This document shows, piece after piece, positions 1-8,110 of a stretch of DNA of 64,000 bases. How positions within the stretch are numbered: position 1 is the first letter of the stretch; each line of letters opens with the position of its first letter. A program made the translations under genes and the position numbers. The stretch spans positions 1,922,001 through 1,986,000 of the forward strand of contig NZ_CP069161.1 in the NCBI RefSeq assembly GCF_018802605.1, read 5' to 3'. Origin of the DNA: Paludibacterium paludis (lineage in GTDB: Bacteria > Pseudomonadota > Gammaproteobacteria > Burkholderiales > Chromobacteriaceae). The notes below the pieces were generated by a model, which had not been told where the DNA came from, searched no databases, and saw only the letters and a program-made list of their open reading frames with translations.

Positions 1-921
1 ATCAAGCGAGTCATTGCCATTGCGGACCGGGGCTTGCTGTCCACCGACAACCTGACCGAGTTGCAGTCGATTACCTTGCCCAGCGGCCAGCCGCTGGAAT
101 TCATCTTGGCGGTGCCGGGACGACGCTACGCGGATTTCGTGGAATTGCTGACGCCATTCCAGTCCGACTGCTGCGAGCCCGCCATGGTGGAAATCACGGG
201 GGAGGTGCAATGGCAGGGGCTACGCCTAATCGTTGCGCACAATCCGGAAACCGCCAGAGACAAAGGCGCACAACGTGACCGAACGATTGCTGATCTGGAA
301 CGAAAAGCTGTCGAATGGAGCGGAAAGTTGGACGAACAGGACGCAGGGAAACGCAGTCGGGGACGCAAGCTCTCTGACGGTGGTGCCCGTGCCCGTTTCT
401 ATCATGAGGTCAAAGAAGCGCACCTGGCGCACATCATCAAGGTGGATCTCAAGAGCGAGCTATTCAGCTACAGCATCGATGAGTCGGCGCTCACCCATGC
501 TCGGTTGATGGACGGAAAATTGCTACTGGCCACCAACACCCCCGAGCTAAAGCCGGAGCAGGCCATCAAACGCTATAAATCGCTGGCGGATATCGAGAGG
601 GGTTTCCGTGTTCTTAAGTCGGAAATCGAGATTGGTCCGGTCTATCACCGGCTACCCGATCGCATCCGCGCGCACGCGCAGATCTGTTTCCTGGCGCTGA
701 TTCTGTACCGCGTCATGCGGCAACGGCTGCATGCCAGTCAAAGCGGACTCTCGCCGGAACGCGCCCTGTCATTGCTGAAACGCATCCAACATCATCGCGC
801 GACGCTGCCGAGTAGCCAAACCATTGAGGGACTGTCTTCCATTACGGATGAGCAGGCCAGAATTCTAACCGCCATGGGGATCGCAAAACCGACGAAAAAC
901 GAGCAGCTGACCCTCTTGTAG
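1..921 (+). CDS. IS1634/IS4-type transposase, 5' truncated by window edge
   Basis: DDE transposase C-terminal part; the reading frame is open from base 1, so the true start lies outside the window. The motif ADRGL near the left edge carries the second catalytic Asp. The block YKSLADIERGFRVLKS matches the Y-X2-(R/L)-X3-E-X6-K signature of IS4-superfamily enzymes and supplies the catalytic Glu. The motif and the following VYHRLPDRIRAHAQ segment are typical of the IS1634 group. It ends normally at TAG 919-921, so the 3' part looks intact. No clear terminal inverted repeat could be recognised after the stop without the other end. Confidence 0.85.
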   Translation: MKRVIAIADRGLLSTDNLTELQSITLPSGQPLEFILAVPGRRYADFVELLTPFQSDCCEPAMVEITGEVQWQGLRLIVAHNPETARDKGAQRDRTIADLERKAVEWSGKLDEQDAGKRSRGRKLSDGGARARFYHEVKEAHLAHIIKVDLKSELFSYSIDESALTHARLMDGKLLLATNTPELKPEQAIKRYKSLADIERGFRVLKSEIEIGPVYHRLPDRIRAHAQICFLALILYRVMRQRLHASQSGLSPERALSLLKRIQHHRATLPSSQTIEGLSSITDEQARILTAMGIAKPTKNEQLTLL

Positions 922-1528
922 GGGCACGTTTGAAAATTTGGTTCAGATAAAACAGTCGCTTACGCCGCGAACCGTCGAACTCGGGTGTTCAACCTCTCCA
1001 GCGTATCCGGTCTACCCTGAATTCATCGACTGCATAGTAAAAGCTGTCGATTGAGGGGGGCAGCGCCGGGCTGTCTCAACCCTGACCACTACGCCTCAGC
1101 GTCCCAGCGCAACTTACCGGACTCTTTCACCTGAACTGATCGGTATTTAGCCAAGCGAGTGTGGCGACACACTGACACAGGGCGAGGATCTGTCTTTGCT
1201 ACGCTAAATTATCTAAAAGGAATATATTGGGGTGAGCGGAGGTGTCGCAAAGCGAAGAATGTAGATCGTATACAAACGATCATTGCGGGGCGGAGGATTC
1301 GTTGTTTTTCGTTTTAGAAAACAGCTGGTTCGTTTTGCGTGATTTCTGTCCGTTCGCATGAAATTGGCGGTGTCACAGAAAATCAGCAAATTATCAATCA
1401 TCGTGTGCTAATGCTCATGTCAGTGCTTTTCATTTCTCGCTGCAAATCATAAAAAATACAAAAAATTCAAAAACTTACATTCATTAAAAAATATTTGCAC
1501 AACAGTCCCGTTTAACATTTTCTTAAGA
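922..1528. other. Gene-free stretch between the transposase and the liv promoter
   Basis: No convincing coding region. The first ~280 bp may contain the right end of the insertion element plus old remnants. A short perfect hairpin, AGTGTG-GCGA-CACACT, lies at 1158-1173. From about 1200 the sequence becomes AT-rich. A 62-codon minus-strand frame at 1213-1401 has no start signal or recognisable protein character. The right end contains phased A-tracts described separately. Confidence 0.6.
1451..1491 (+). promoter_or_regulatory. Phased A-tracts upstream of liv promoter
   Basis: Four A-runs (about 1451-1456, 1460-1465, 1469-1473, 1486-1491) recur at roughly helical spacing in an otherwise high-GC genome. 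They lie 40-80 bp upstream of the -35 box. This is the arrangement expected for intrinsically bent DNA, an UP element or a nucleoid-protein site. Function is inferred. Confidence 0.4.
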
Positions 1529-1557
1529 TTGACAGCCCATGGGGCCGCAAGCATAAT
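1529..1557 (+). promoter_or_regulatory. Sigma70 promoter of the liv operon
   Basis: TTGACA (1529-1534) is a perfect -35 hexamer, followed after exactly 17 bp by CATAAT (1552-1557), a 5/6 match to the -10 consensus. The start point would be about 1564, giving a leader of about 120 nt before livH. Confidence 0.75.
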
Positions 1558-1561
1558 CCGA

Positions 1562-1605
1562 GCGAACTGTCAGACAGAAGCCAATCGAATGGCCAGACAG
1601 TTCGC
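1562..1605 (+). promoter_or_regulatory. Stem-loop at the 5' end of the liv leader
   Basis: GCGAACTGTC (1562-1571) is perfectly complementary to GACAGTTCGC (1596-1605), and a shorter GCCA/TGGC pair sits inside. It begins at the predicted transcription start, so it would form a 5'-terminal hairpin of the mRNA. Role (stability, attenuation or operator at the DNA level) is unknown. Confidence 0.5.
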
Positions 1606-1625
1606 AATAAAACAGGCGGCAGCCT

Positions 1626-1643
1626 GCCGGCGGTAACGCCGGC
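1626..1643 (+). promoter_or_regulatory. GNRA-capped hairpin in the liv leader
   Basis: GCCGGCG (1626-1632) pairs perfectly with CGCCGGC (1637-1643) around a GTAA loop, a GNRA-type tetraloop in RNA. It lies 27 nt upstream of the AAGGAG ribosome-binding site (1671-1676). Confidence 0.45.
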
Positions 1644-1684
1644 GGGATAAGACCGCGGCGGCATCAACTCAAGGAGATTTTCCA

Positions 1685-2614
1685 TTGGACACTTTTCTGC
1701 AACAGATCCTGAACGGTCTCGTGCTGGGCAGCATCTATGCGCTGATCGCATTGGGCTACACCATGGTGTACGGGATCATGGGACTGATCAACTTCGCCCA
1801 TGGCGAAGTGGTCATGGTCGGGGCGATGGTCACCATCTCGGTGATTTCGGCGCTGACCGGCATGGGCGTCAATCTGCCGGGTCCCGCGCTGCTGCTGATC
1901 GGCGTGATGATCGCCATCCCGGCGTGCATGCTGCTCGGCTTCCTGATCGAGCGCGTCGCTTACCGGCCGCTCAGGGGGGCGCAGCGCCTCGCGCCGCTGA
2001 TCACCGCGATCGGCCTGTCGATCGTGCTGCAGCAGCTGGCCATCCTGGTCTGGGGGCGCAACTACATTCCGTTTCCGCCGGTGCTTGAACATAACGTCGT
2101 GACGTTCTTCGGCGCCAGCATCACCACCTTGCAGATCTTCATCATCGTCATGTGCTTCGCGATCATGGCCGGTCTGTTGCTGCTCGTGGAACGCACACGG
2201 CTTGGCCGGGCGATGCGCGCGACCAGCCAGAATCCGGCCGTCGCCGGCCTGATGGGCGTCAACGTCAATACCATCATTTCCGCCACGTTCGTGATCGGTT
2301 CGGCCCTTGGCGCGATCGCCGGCGTGATGGTCGCCACCAACTACGACCAGGCCCACTACTACATGGGCTTCATGATCGGCCTGAAAGCCTTCACGGCCGC
2401 CGTGCTCGGCGGTATCGGCAACCTGGGCGGCGCGGTCGCGGGCGGCATCCTGCTCGGCATCATCGAGAGCCTGGGGGCGGGCTATATCGGTTCGCTGACC
2501 GGCGGTTTTCTCGGTAGCAACTACCAGGACATCTTCGCCTTCATGGTGCTGATCCTGGTGCTGATTTTCCGTCCGTCCGGCCTGCTTGGCGAAAAAATGG
2601 CCGACCGTGCCTGA
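1685..2614 (+). CDS. livH: Branched-chain amino acid ABC transporter permease LivH
   Basis: Inner-membrane permease of the HAAT family importer for Leu/Ile/Val, 309 residues, the usual length. The protein is almost entirely hydrophobic with about eight helices and begins MDTFLQQILNGLVLGSIYAL, the characteristic LivH N-terminus. The start is an uncommon TTG at 1685, chosen because AAGGAG (1671-1676) lies 8 nt upstream and no ATG is nearby. It is first in livHMGF. The operon lacks a periplasmic binding-protein gene here, so its ligand must be delivered by a protein encoded elsewhere. Confidence 0.95.
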   Translation: MDTFLQQILNGLVLGSIYALIALGYTMVYGIMGLINFAHGEVVMVGAMVTISVISALTGMGVNLPGPALLLIGVMIAIPACMLLGFLIERVAYRPLRGAQRLAPLITAIGLSIVLQQLAILVWGRNYIPFPPVLEHNVVTFFGASITTLQIFIIVMCFAIMAGLLLLVERTRLGRAMRATSQNPAVAGLMGVNVNTIISATFVIGSALGAIAGVMVATNYDQAHYYMGFMIGLKAFTAAVLGGIGNLGGAVAGGILLGIIESLGAGYIGSLTGGFLGSNYQDIFAFMVLILVLIFRPSGLLGEKMADRA

Positions 2615-2629
2615 TTAAGGAGAAAAACC

Positions 2630-3718
2630 ATGACCATGGCACTGGATACCAATAAGAAGGTCGGCATTTTTCTTGTCGCCGCCATCGTGCTTGCCACCTT
2701 GCCGTTCCTGGTCGGCAACGCCCTGGGCAATTCGTGGGTGCGCATCATCGACTTCGCCCTCTTGTACGTGATGCTGGCCCTCGGCCTGAACATCGTGGTG
2801 GGCTTCGCCGGTCTGCTCGACCTGGGCTTCATCGCCTTCTACGCGGTGGGCGCCTACATGTACGCGCTGCTCAGCTCCCCGCACTTCGGCATTCATCTGC
2901 CGTTTTACCTGACCATTCCGCTCGGGGCGCTCTGTGCCGCCTTCTTCGGGGTGCTGCTGGGGACGCCGGTATTGCGTCTGAAGGGTGACTACCTCGCCAT
3001 CGTGACCCTGGGGTTCGGCGAGATCATCCGGATCTTCATGAACAACCTCAACTCGCCGGTGAACATCACCAACGGCCCGCAAGGGATCAACCTGATCGAT
3101 CCGATCAAGGTCGGCGGCCTGTCGATGGGGGAAACCCTGGAGTTCGCCGGCCTCACGTTCCGCAGCGTCTACCTTTATTACTATCTGTTCCTGTTCCTGA
3201 CCGTCGGCGTGGTGATCATGGCCTGGCGCCTGCAGCATTCGCGCATCGGCCGCGCCTGGGTGGCGCTGCGCGAGGACGATATCGCGGCGGCGGCCATGGG
3301 CATCAACATCCGCAACATCAAGTTGCTGGCTTTTGGGTTGGGCGCCTTGTCGGGCGGCGTGGCCGGCGGGCTGTTCTCGTCGTTCCAGGGTTTTGTCTCG
3401 CCCGAATCGTTCGGCCTGCTCGAGTCGATCATGATCCTGGCGATGATCGTGCTGGGCGGCATGGGCCACATCCCCGGGGTGATCCTCGGCGCCGTGGTGC
3501 TGACCGTCGCGCCGGAAGTCCTGCGCAGCGTCATCGGTCCCTTGCAGATGAACACGCTCGGCCGCATGGTGATCGACCCGGAAAACGCCCGCATGCTGCT
3601 GTTCGGTCTCGCCCTCGTGGTGATGATGCTGGTTCGCCCGGAAGGGATGTGGCCGTCCAAGCGCCGCAAGGCCGAATTCCGCCACGCCAAAGAAAACGCC
3701 GCACAGAAGGGGGCATGA
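2630..3718 (+). CDS. livM: Branched-chain amino acid ABC transporter permease LivM
   Basis: Second membrane subunit of the importer, 362 residues. It contains the LivM core (LNIVVGFAGLLDLGFIAFYAVGA) and the cytoplasmic coupling region with ALREDDIAAAAMGIN, then further helices and a basic C-terminal tail. The ATG at 2630 is preceded by AAGGAG and lies 15 nt after livH. LivH and LivM form the heterodimeric channel energised by LivG and LivF. Confidence 0.95.
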   Translation: MTMALDTNKKVGIFLVAAIVLATLPFLVGNALGNSWVRIIDFALLYVMLALGLNIVVGFAGLLDLGFIAFYAVGAYMYALLSSPHFGIHLPFYLTIPLGALCAAFFGVLLGTPVLRLKGDYLAIVTLGFGEIIRIFMNNLNSPVNITNGPQGINLIDPIKVGGLSMGETLEFAGLTFRSVYLYYYLFLFLTVGVVIMAWRLQHSRIGRAWVALREDDIAAAAMGINIRNIKLLAFGLGALSGGVAGGLFSSFQGFVSPESFGLLESIMILAMIVLGGMGHIPGVILGAVVLTVAPEVLRSVIGPLQMNTLGRMVIDPENARMLLFGLALVVMMLVRPEGMWPSKRRKAEFRHAKENAAQKGA

Positions 3719-3721
3719 CAG

Positions 3722-4492
3722 ATGGCAGACGTATTGCTTCAGATCGAAGGCATCCACAAGCGCTTCGGTGGCCTTCATGCCCTCAACAACGTGGGCCTGA
3801 CCATCAACAAGGGCGAGATTTACGGCCTGATCGGGCCGAACGGCGCGGGCAAGACCACGCTGTTCAACGTGCTCACCGGTCTTTATCAGCCCGATGAAGG
3901 CAGCTTCACCTTCAATGGCCGCAACCTGTTCCGCGCCAAACCGCATGTGGTGGTCGGCACCGGTATCGCGCGGACTTTCCAGAACATCAGGCTGTTCGCC
4001 GAAATGTCCGCCCTGGAAAACGTCATGGTGGGTCGGCACATCCGCTCCCATGCCGGCGCGCTGGGCGCCGTGCTGCGCGACCGCCGCACCCGCGACGAGG
4101 AGGCGGCGATCCGAGAGAAAGCCTGGGAACTCCTCGAGTACGTCGGCATCGCCGACGTGGCCGAAGAGCGCGCGCGCAACCTGTCCTACGGCCATCAGCG
4201 CCGGCTGGAAATCGCGCGGGCCCTGGCCACCGAACCCCTGCTGCTCGCGCTCGACGAGCCGGCGGCCGGCATGAACCCGCGCGAAACGGACGATCTGAAG
4301 GCCCTGATGGCCAAGATCCGCGACGGCGGGGTGACGCTGCTGCTCATTGAGCACGACGTAAAACTGATGATGGACCTGTGCGACCGCATCGCCGTGCTCG
4401 ACTACGGCAAGAAAATCGCCGAGGGTGTGCCCGACGTGGTGCGCAAGGATCCGAAAGTCATTGAAGCCTATCTGGGAGCGGCGCACGCATGA
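3722..4492 (+). CDS. livG: Branched-chain amino acid ABC transporter ATP-binding protein LivG
   Basis: Cytoplasmic ATPase subunit, 256 residues. Walker A GPNGAGKTT is at about 38-46, the signature LSYGHQRRLEIARAL near 155 and Walker B LLALDEPAAGMN follows. The LivG-type signature reads LSYG rather than LSGG, as is usual in this subfamily. A purine-rich AAGGGGG precedes the ATG. The stop overlaps the livF start by four bases (ATGA), implying translational coupling. Confidence 0.95.
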   Translation: MADVLLQIEGIHKRFGGLHALNNVGLTINKGEIYGLIGPNGAGKTTLFNVLTGLYQPDEGSFTFNGRNLFRAKPHVVVGTGIARTFQNIRLFAEMSALENVMVGRHIRSHAGALGAVLRDRRTRDEEAAIREKAWELLEYVGIADVAEERARNLSYGHQRRLEIARALATEPLLLALDEPAAGMNPRETDDLKALMAKIRDGGVTLLLIEHDVKLMMDLCDRIAVLDYGKKIAEGVPDVVRKDPKVIEAYLGAAHA

Positions 4493-5199
4493 GCCTTCTT
4501 GATGTCAAGAACCTGCAGGTTTCCTACGGTGGCATCCAGGCCGTCAAGGGGATCGATTTTTCCATCGCCAAGGGTGAGCTGGTCACCCTGATCGGCGCCA
4601 ACGGCGCGGGCAAGACGACCACGCTGCGCACGCTGGTCGGCATGGTCAAGCGCTCGGGCGGCTCGATCGCGTTCGACGGTCAGGACACCGCGGGCATCGC
4701 TTCCTACGATTTCGTGCGCCACGGACTGGTGATGGTGCCGGAAGGGCGCGGTATCTTCGGCAAGCTGACCGTCGAGGAGAACCTCCTGATGGGCGCCTAT
4801 ATCCGCGACGACAAGGCGCAAATCCAGGTGGAAATGGAACGGGTCTACGAGCTGTTTCCGCGGTTGAAAGAGCGCCAGCGCCAATTGGCTGGTACACTAT
4901 CGGGCGGGGAGCAGCAGATGGTGGCCATGGGCCGCGCGATGCTGTCCCGTCCCAAACTGCTCTTGCTGGACGAACCGTCGATGGGGCTCGCACCGATCAT
5001 CGTCCAGAAAATCTTTGAAATCATCCAGATGGTGGCCGCCGAAGGCGTGACCATGCTGCTTGTCGAACAGAACGCCAAGCTGGCGCTCGAAATCAGTCAG
5101 CGCGGTTACGTGATGGAAAGCGGTCGCATCACCATGGAAGGCGAAGCGGCAAGCCTGCTCAGCGATGAACGGGTGCGCAACGCCTACCTGGGAAGCTAG
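4489..5199 (+). CDS. livF: Branched-chain amino acid ABC transporter ATP-binding protein LivF
   Basis: Second ATPase subunit, 236 residues. Walker A GANGAGKTT lies at 36-44, the signature LSGGEQQMVAMGRAL-like segment in the middle, Walker B LLLLDEPSMGLAP after it. The gene starts inside the livG stop (ATGA) and is last in the operon. An intrinsic terminator follows 30 nt downstream, but inside the next reading frame. Confidence 0.95.
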   Translation: MSLLDVKNLQVSYGGIQAVKGIDFSIAKGELVTLIGANGAGKTTTLRTLVGMVKRSGGSIAFDGQDTAGIASYDFVRHGLVMVPEGRGIFGKLTVEENLLMGAYIRDDKAQIQVEMERVYELFPRLKERQRQLAGTLSGGEQQMVAMGRAMLSRPKLLLLDEPSMGLAPIIVQKIFEIIQMVAAEGVTMLLVEQNAKLALEISQRGYVMESGRITMEGEAASLLSDERVRNAYLGS

Positions 5200-5212
5200 A
5201 AACGGTTTACAG

Positions 5213-5992
5213 ATGTCAGCAACGTTCAGCCCCGACGTGTTGGTCCACCAACTCCTCGGGGCCTTTTTTTTACCTCCCCTGGCATTCATTCTTCCCATCC
5301 TCGCCGGCGTCGCCATCTGGCGCCGTTTCCCCGGGGCGGGCAGGGGCCTCGTTCTGGCGAGCGTCGCGGCACAATACCTGCTGTCGACGCCCGCCGTCTC
5401 CCTGTGGCTTAACGGCGCGCTCGAAACGTCGCCGCCGGCGCGAGTCGCCGATGTGGCGGCAACGGACGCCATCGTGGTGCTCGGCGGCGGCAAGCGCCAT
5501 GCCCCCGAATACGGCCGTACCGAATTGTCCGCCGATACGCTGATCAGGGTGAAATACGGCGCCTGGCTCGCCAGACGCACCGGCAAACCCCTGCTGGTCA
5601 CCGGCGGCGCGCCGCTGGGTGGAGAGCCCGAGGCGAGGGTCATGGCGCGCACCCTGGCGGAGGACTATGGCGTGAACGCGCGCTGGCAGGAGGACGCCTC
5701 GGCCACCACCCGGGAAAACGCCCGGTTCAGCGCTGCCATTCTGAAGCCGGCCGGCGTGCGGCGCATCGCGCTGGTGACCCAGGGCTGGCATTTGCCGCGC
5801 GCGGCGGAAGCCTTTCGTCTGGAAGGATTCGACGTGCTGCCGGCGCCGACCGGTTTCATTCGGCATGAGGGTCCGGCCCTGGCGATGTGGATCCCCCGGG
5901 CATCGGCGATGAGCGACAGCGCGACCGCCCTGCGCGAGCGGGTCGGCATGATTTTTTACTCCTTGACAGCGAAAAGGAAACCTCATGAATAA
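5213..5992 (+). CDS. YdcF/ElyC-like DUF218 membrane protein
   Basis: 259-residue envelope protein with two N-terminal helices (about 11-35 and 42-60) and a DUF218 domain. Family landmarks are DAIVVLGGGKR, TGGAPLGGEPEARVMA, the TTRENARFSA block and VTQGWHLPRAAEAF. Relatives include ElyC and SanA, linked to envelope or peptidoglycan precursor metabolism; the reaction is not established. The ATG at 5213 is preferred over an in-frame ATG at 5165, which lies inside livF, because it directly precedes the first helix; the ribosome-binding site is weak. A terminator-like hairpin lies within codons 6-20. The gene overlaps the next by eight bases. Confidence 0.8.
   Translation: MSATFSPDVLVHQLLGAFFLPPLAFILPILAGVAIWRRFPGAGRGLVLASVAAQYLLSTPAVSLWLNGALETSPPARVADVAATDAIVVLGGGKRHAPEYGRTELSADTLIRVKYGAWLARRTGKPLLVTGGAPLGGEPEARVMARTLAEDYGVNARWQEDASATTRENARFSAAILKPAGVRRIALVTQGWHLPRAAEAFRLEGFDVLPAPTGFIRHEGPALAMWIPRASAMSDSATALRERVGMIFYSLTAKRKPHE
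5229..5271 (+). terminator. Intrinsic terminator of the liv operon, overlapping the next gene
   Basis: GCCCCGA (5229-5235) pairs with TCGGGGC (5256-5262), with an inner GTTGG/CCAAC stem around TCCA, followed by eight T (5264-5271). It has all parts of a rho-independent terminator and is placed right after livF. It also encodes residues 6-20 of the downstream YdcF-like protein, with TTT TTT TTA specifying Phe-Phe-Leu. Confidence 0.75.
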
Positions 5993-6728
5993 CGGTGCAT
6001 TGATCATCGGCGACGAATTGCTGTCCGGAAAACGCCAGGACAAGCATCTTGGCGAACTGATCCGTCTGCTCGCGATGCGCGGCATGCGGCTGCATTACGC
6101 GGAGTACCTCGGGGACGATCCCGAGCGCATCGCCGCGTCGCTGGCGCGCGCCTTCGCCAGCGGCGATCGTGTGTTCAGTTTCGGCGGCATCGGCGCGACG
6201 CCGGATGATCACACCCGCGCGGCGGCGGCCCGTGCGCTGGGTGCGCCCCTGGAGCTGCAGCCGCAGGCCGCGGCCCTGATCGAGGCCCGCTTCGGTGACG
6301 ACGCGCGGCCCAACCGCATCCGCATGGCGGAGTTCCCGCGAGGCGCCGCCATCATCCCCAATCCGGTCAACACCATCGCCGGCTTCAGTGTCGGACATGT
6401 GCATTTCGTGCCGGGTTTTCCGTCGATGGCCTGGCCGATGGTCGAATGGGTGCTCGACACCCATTACCGCGATGCCTTCAACCCCGATCCCGATATCGAG
6501 CAAACGCTTGTGGCGCTGGACGCGCGGGAAGGGGACCTGATCGACCTGATGGAAGCGTATACGGCCCGCTATCCGGCTTTGCGCCTGTCGAGCTTGCCGA
6601 GTTTCGGGACCGAGGCGATCAAGACCCCGCACATCGAATTCGGCTTCACCGGCCAGCCGGCGCTGGTCGGCGTGGCGCTGGCCGAATTCGCCCGCGACCT
6701 GAAAGCCAGGGGCTATACGCTGGCATGA
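5985..6728 (+). CDS. MoaB/Mog-fold (CinA N-terminal-like) protein
   Basis: 247-residue cytoplasmic protein. It starts NNGALIIGDELLSGKRQDKH, the nucleotide/molybdopterin-binding start of the MoaB/Mog and CinA N-terminal domain, and has SFGGIGATPDDHT at about 64-76, the family's GG-(IV)-G-x3-DD-T motif. The C-terminal ~90 residues show no CinA deamidase domain, so it is a stand-alone version. AAAAGGAA precedes the ATG and the start overlaps the YdcF-like gene by eight bases, suggesting coupling. The substrate is unknown. Confidence 0.75.
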   Translation: MNNGALIIGDELLSGKRQDKHLGELIRLLAMRGMRLHYAEYLGDDPERIAASLARAFASGDRVFSFGGIGATPDDHTRAAAARALGAPLELQPQAAALIEARFGDDARPNRIRMAEFPRGAAIIPNPVNTIAGFSVGHVHFVPGFPSMAWPMVEWVLDTHYRDAFNPDPDIEQTLVALDAREGDLIDLMEAYTARYPALRLSSLPSFGTEAIKTPHIEFGFTGQPALVGVALAEFARDLKARGYTLA

Positions 6729-6743
6729 TCGCCGATTGCCGGG

Positions 6744-7262
6744 TTACACCCCGGCAGGACGCGGTGGCGGCATCGTGCGGGCGGACAGAATGACCAGTTC
6801 GCCCATCAGTTCGAGAATGGCCTGGCGCCGGCGGGTCTTGCGTGTTCTGTCGTCATCGGTGCCCGGAATGCCGGGTGTTTCGAACAGTGTGTGCAGGAGC
6901 AGATAGGCGGTTTTGAGAATGTCGTCCTGCTCCCGGTGCCAGGCGGCCCGCTCCACGTCGGAGGTCATCGGATCGGCCAGGCGGCGCTCGGTATCGGTGA
7001 CGACAAGCTCTGCCATGCCGTGGATCAGCCGGGCCCGGTCCAGAATCGCGAGGCGCTCGTTGCTGGCCATCGAAGCCATCCAGGCCAGCGTGGGCAACTC
7101 CGGCGAGGAGGAGACGGGGGCGGACGCCTGAACCGTTTTTGCTCCGGATCCTGCGGCTTTGCCGTGGGAAGGTGTCGGCGCGACAGTGAAAACGTATTGA
7201 AGCGCGCTGGCGAGATCCGGTGCGGGCTTGCCGTCCGGAAACGCGCGCATAGAGACTGTCAT
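6744..7262 (-). CDS. Hypothetical protein with dedicated upstream element
   Basis: 172 residues, not recognised. The N-terminal ~60 residues are Ala/Ser/Pro-rich and look disordered; residues 60-130 are helical and charged (RLAILDRARLIHGMAELVV...). There is no signal peptide or membrane segment. The ATG at 7262 is preceded by AAAGGA. A 37-bp element shared with the upstream gene 7338-8069 sits 42 nt before the ATG, suggesting an individual promoter with common control. Confidence 0.65.
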   Translation of the reverse strand: MTVSMRAFPDGKPAPDLASALQYVFTVAPTPSHGKAAGSGAKTVQASAPVSSSPELPTLAWMASMASNERLAILDRARLIHGMAELVVTDTERRLADPMTSDVERAAWHREQDDILKTAYLLLHTLFETPGIPGTDDDRTRKTRRRQAILELMGELVILSARTMPPPRPAGV

Positions 7263-7303
7263 GATGGGAGTCCTTTGTCCTGCTGATTCGAAGCCCCAGT
7301 GTG

Positions 7304-7340
7304 CGCCAGGGCGCGCGTGCGGGCTTTCAGGAATCGTTTA
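7304..7340 (-). promoter_or_regulatory. Shared upstream element, copy A
   Basis: Read on the minus strand it has the form TNAACGNTTCCTGAAAG, then 15 nt, then TGGCG. Its end lies 42 nt before the ATG at 7262. Its first three bases are the TAA stop of the preceding gene. The same arrangement recurs at 8111-8147 with identical spacing. Probably a promoter or activator site. Confidence 0.55.
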
Positions 7341-8069
7341 TACGGTAGGGGCGGCGGCCGGTCTGTGTGCCGTGATCTGTTCGATCAGGGCGCGCGCATG
7401 GTTTTCGACGGCGGCATTGCGCAACGCGACGCCGGCGATCCTGCGACTGACGACTTCAGGGAAGCGCGATGCCATCGATTCGATCCGCTCAATCGCCTCG
7501 TCCCCGGTGAGCCGGCCTTCCCGGCAGGCCTGCAGGCAGGCATTCTGGTATCCGATAAGATATTGGGTCAGAACGGACGCGATCTGCCGCGCCGGCAACA
7601 TGTCCGCCACGGCTTGCCATTGCTGTTTTTCTTCTTCGCTCATCGGTCCGAGCGCGAGCGCCAGGATGAAAACCGATAGCTGGTGCTGCTCGATCGAATC
7701 GAAGTAAAAGAGCGAGACTACGGGCAGGTGGCATACAAGATTGAGGCAGGTGGCGCGCAGTTCGGCCTGATCCTCGACGCAGGTCAGCAAAAAAGTCCGC
7801 GCGGCCGGTATGTCGGACCATTGGCCGGACCGCATCATCTCCCGGGCCAGCTCGCGCAGCGCGGCCGATTTCTGTGTCGACGCCCAGTCCCGATGCGCCA
7901 GGATCGATTGTCTGCGCTGAAGGAGATCCGCGCCGTTGTGCGGAGCGGTCGGCGTCTCCGGATTTTGCCGGATGCACATGAGATCGCGAATCATGGCGAT
8001 CCGGTCCTCTTGTTGAGGAGCGGCTTGCATGCCGGCTGCGGGGCCGGAGGTGAGGATGGAGGATATCAT
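7338..8069 (-). CDS. Hypothetical helical protein, partner of the 6744-7262 gene
   Basis: 243 residues, family not recognised. After a variable N-terminus it appears almost wholly alpha-helical with regularly spaced Leu/Ala and charged residues (QKSAALRELAREMMRSG..., SVFILALALGPMSEEEKQQWQAVADML). There is no signal peptide. The ATG at 8069 is preceded by CAGGAAAC. It reads in the same direction as the 172-residue gene, ending 76 nt before it, and has its own copy of the shared element 42 nt upstream. A secreted effector or regulatory pair is possible but not shown. Confidence 0.65.
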   Translation of the reverse strand: MISSILTSGPAAGMQAAPQQEDRIAMIRDLMCIRQNPETPTAPHNGADLLQRRQSILAHRDWASTQKSAALRELAREMMRSGQWSDIPAARTFLLTCVEDQAELRATCLNLVCHLPVVSLFYFDSIEQHQLSVFILALALGPMSEEEKQQWQAVADMLPARQIASVLTQYLIGYQNACLQACREGRLTGDEAIERIESMASRFPEVVSRRIAGVALRNAAVENHARALIEQITAHRPAAAPTV

Positions 8070-8110
8070 CGGTGTTTCCTGAAACGGTGAAAGATGAGGC
8101 CCCGAGACTA

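Noticed and set aside
1213..1401. 62-codon minus-strand frame in the left intergenic region
   Set aside because: No ribosome-binding site, odd composition and no neighbour support.
6737..6756. Hairpin TGCCGGG/CCCGGCA between convergent genes
   Set aside because: No T-run on either strand and it overlaps a stop codon; not listed as a terminator.
7304..7340. Sigma54 promoter reading of TGGCGC with downstream GC
   Set aside because: The GG to GC spacing is 11 or 12, not 10, in the two copies, so it does not fit sigma54.
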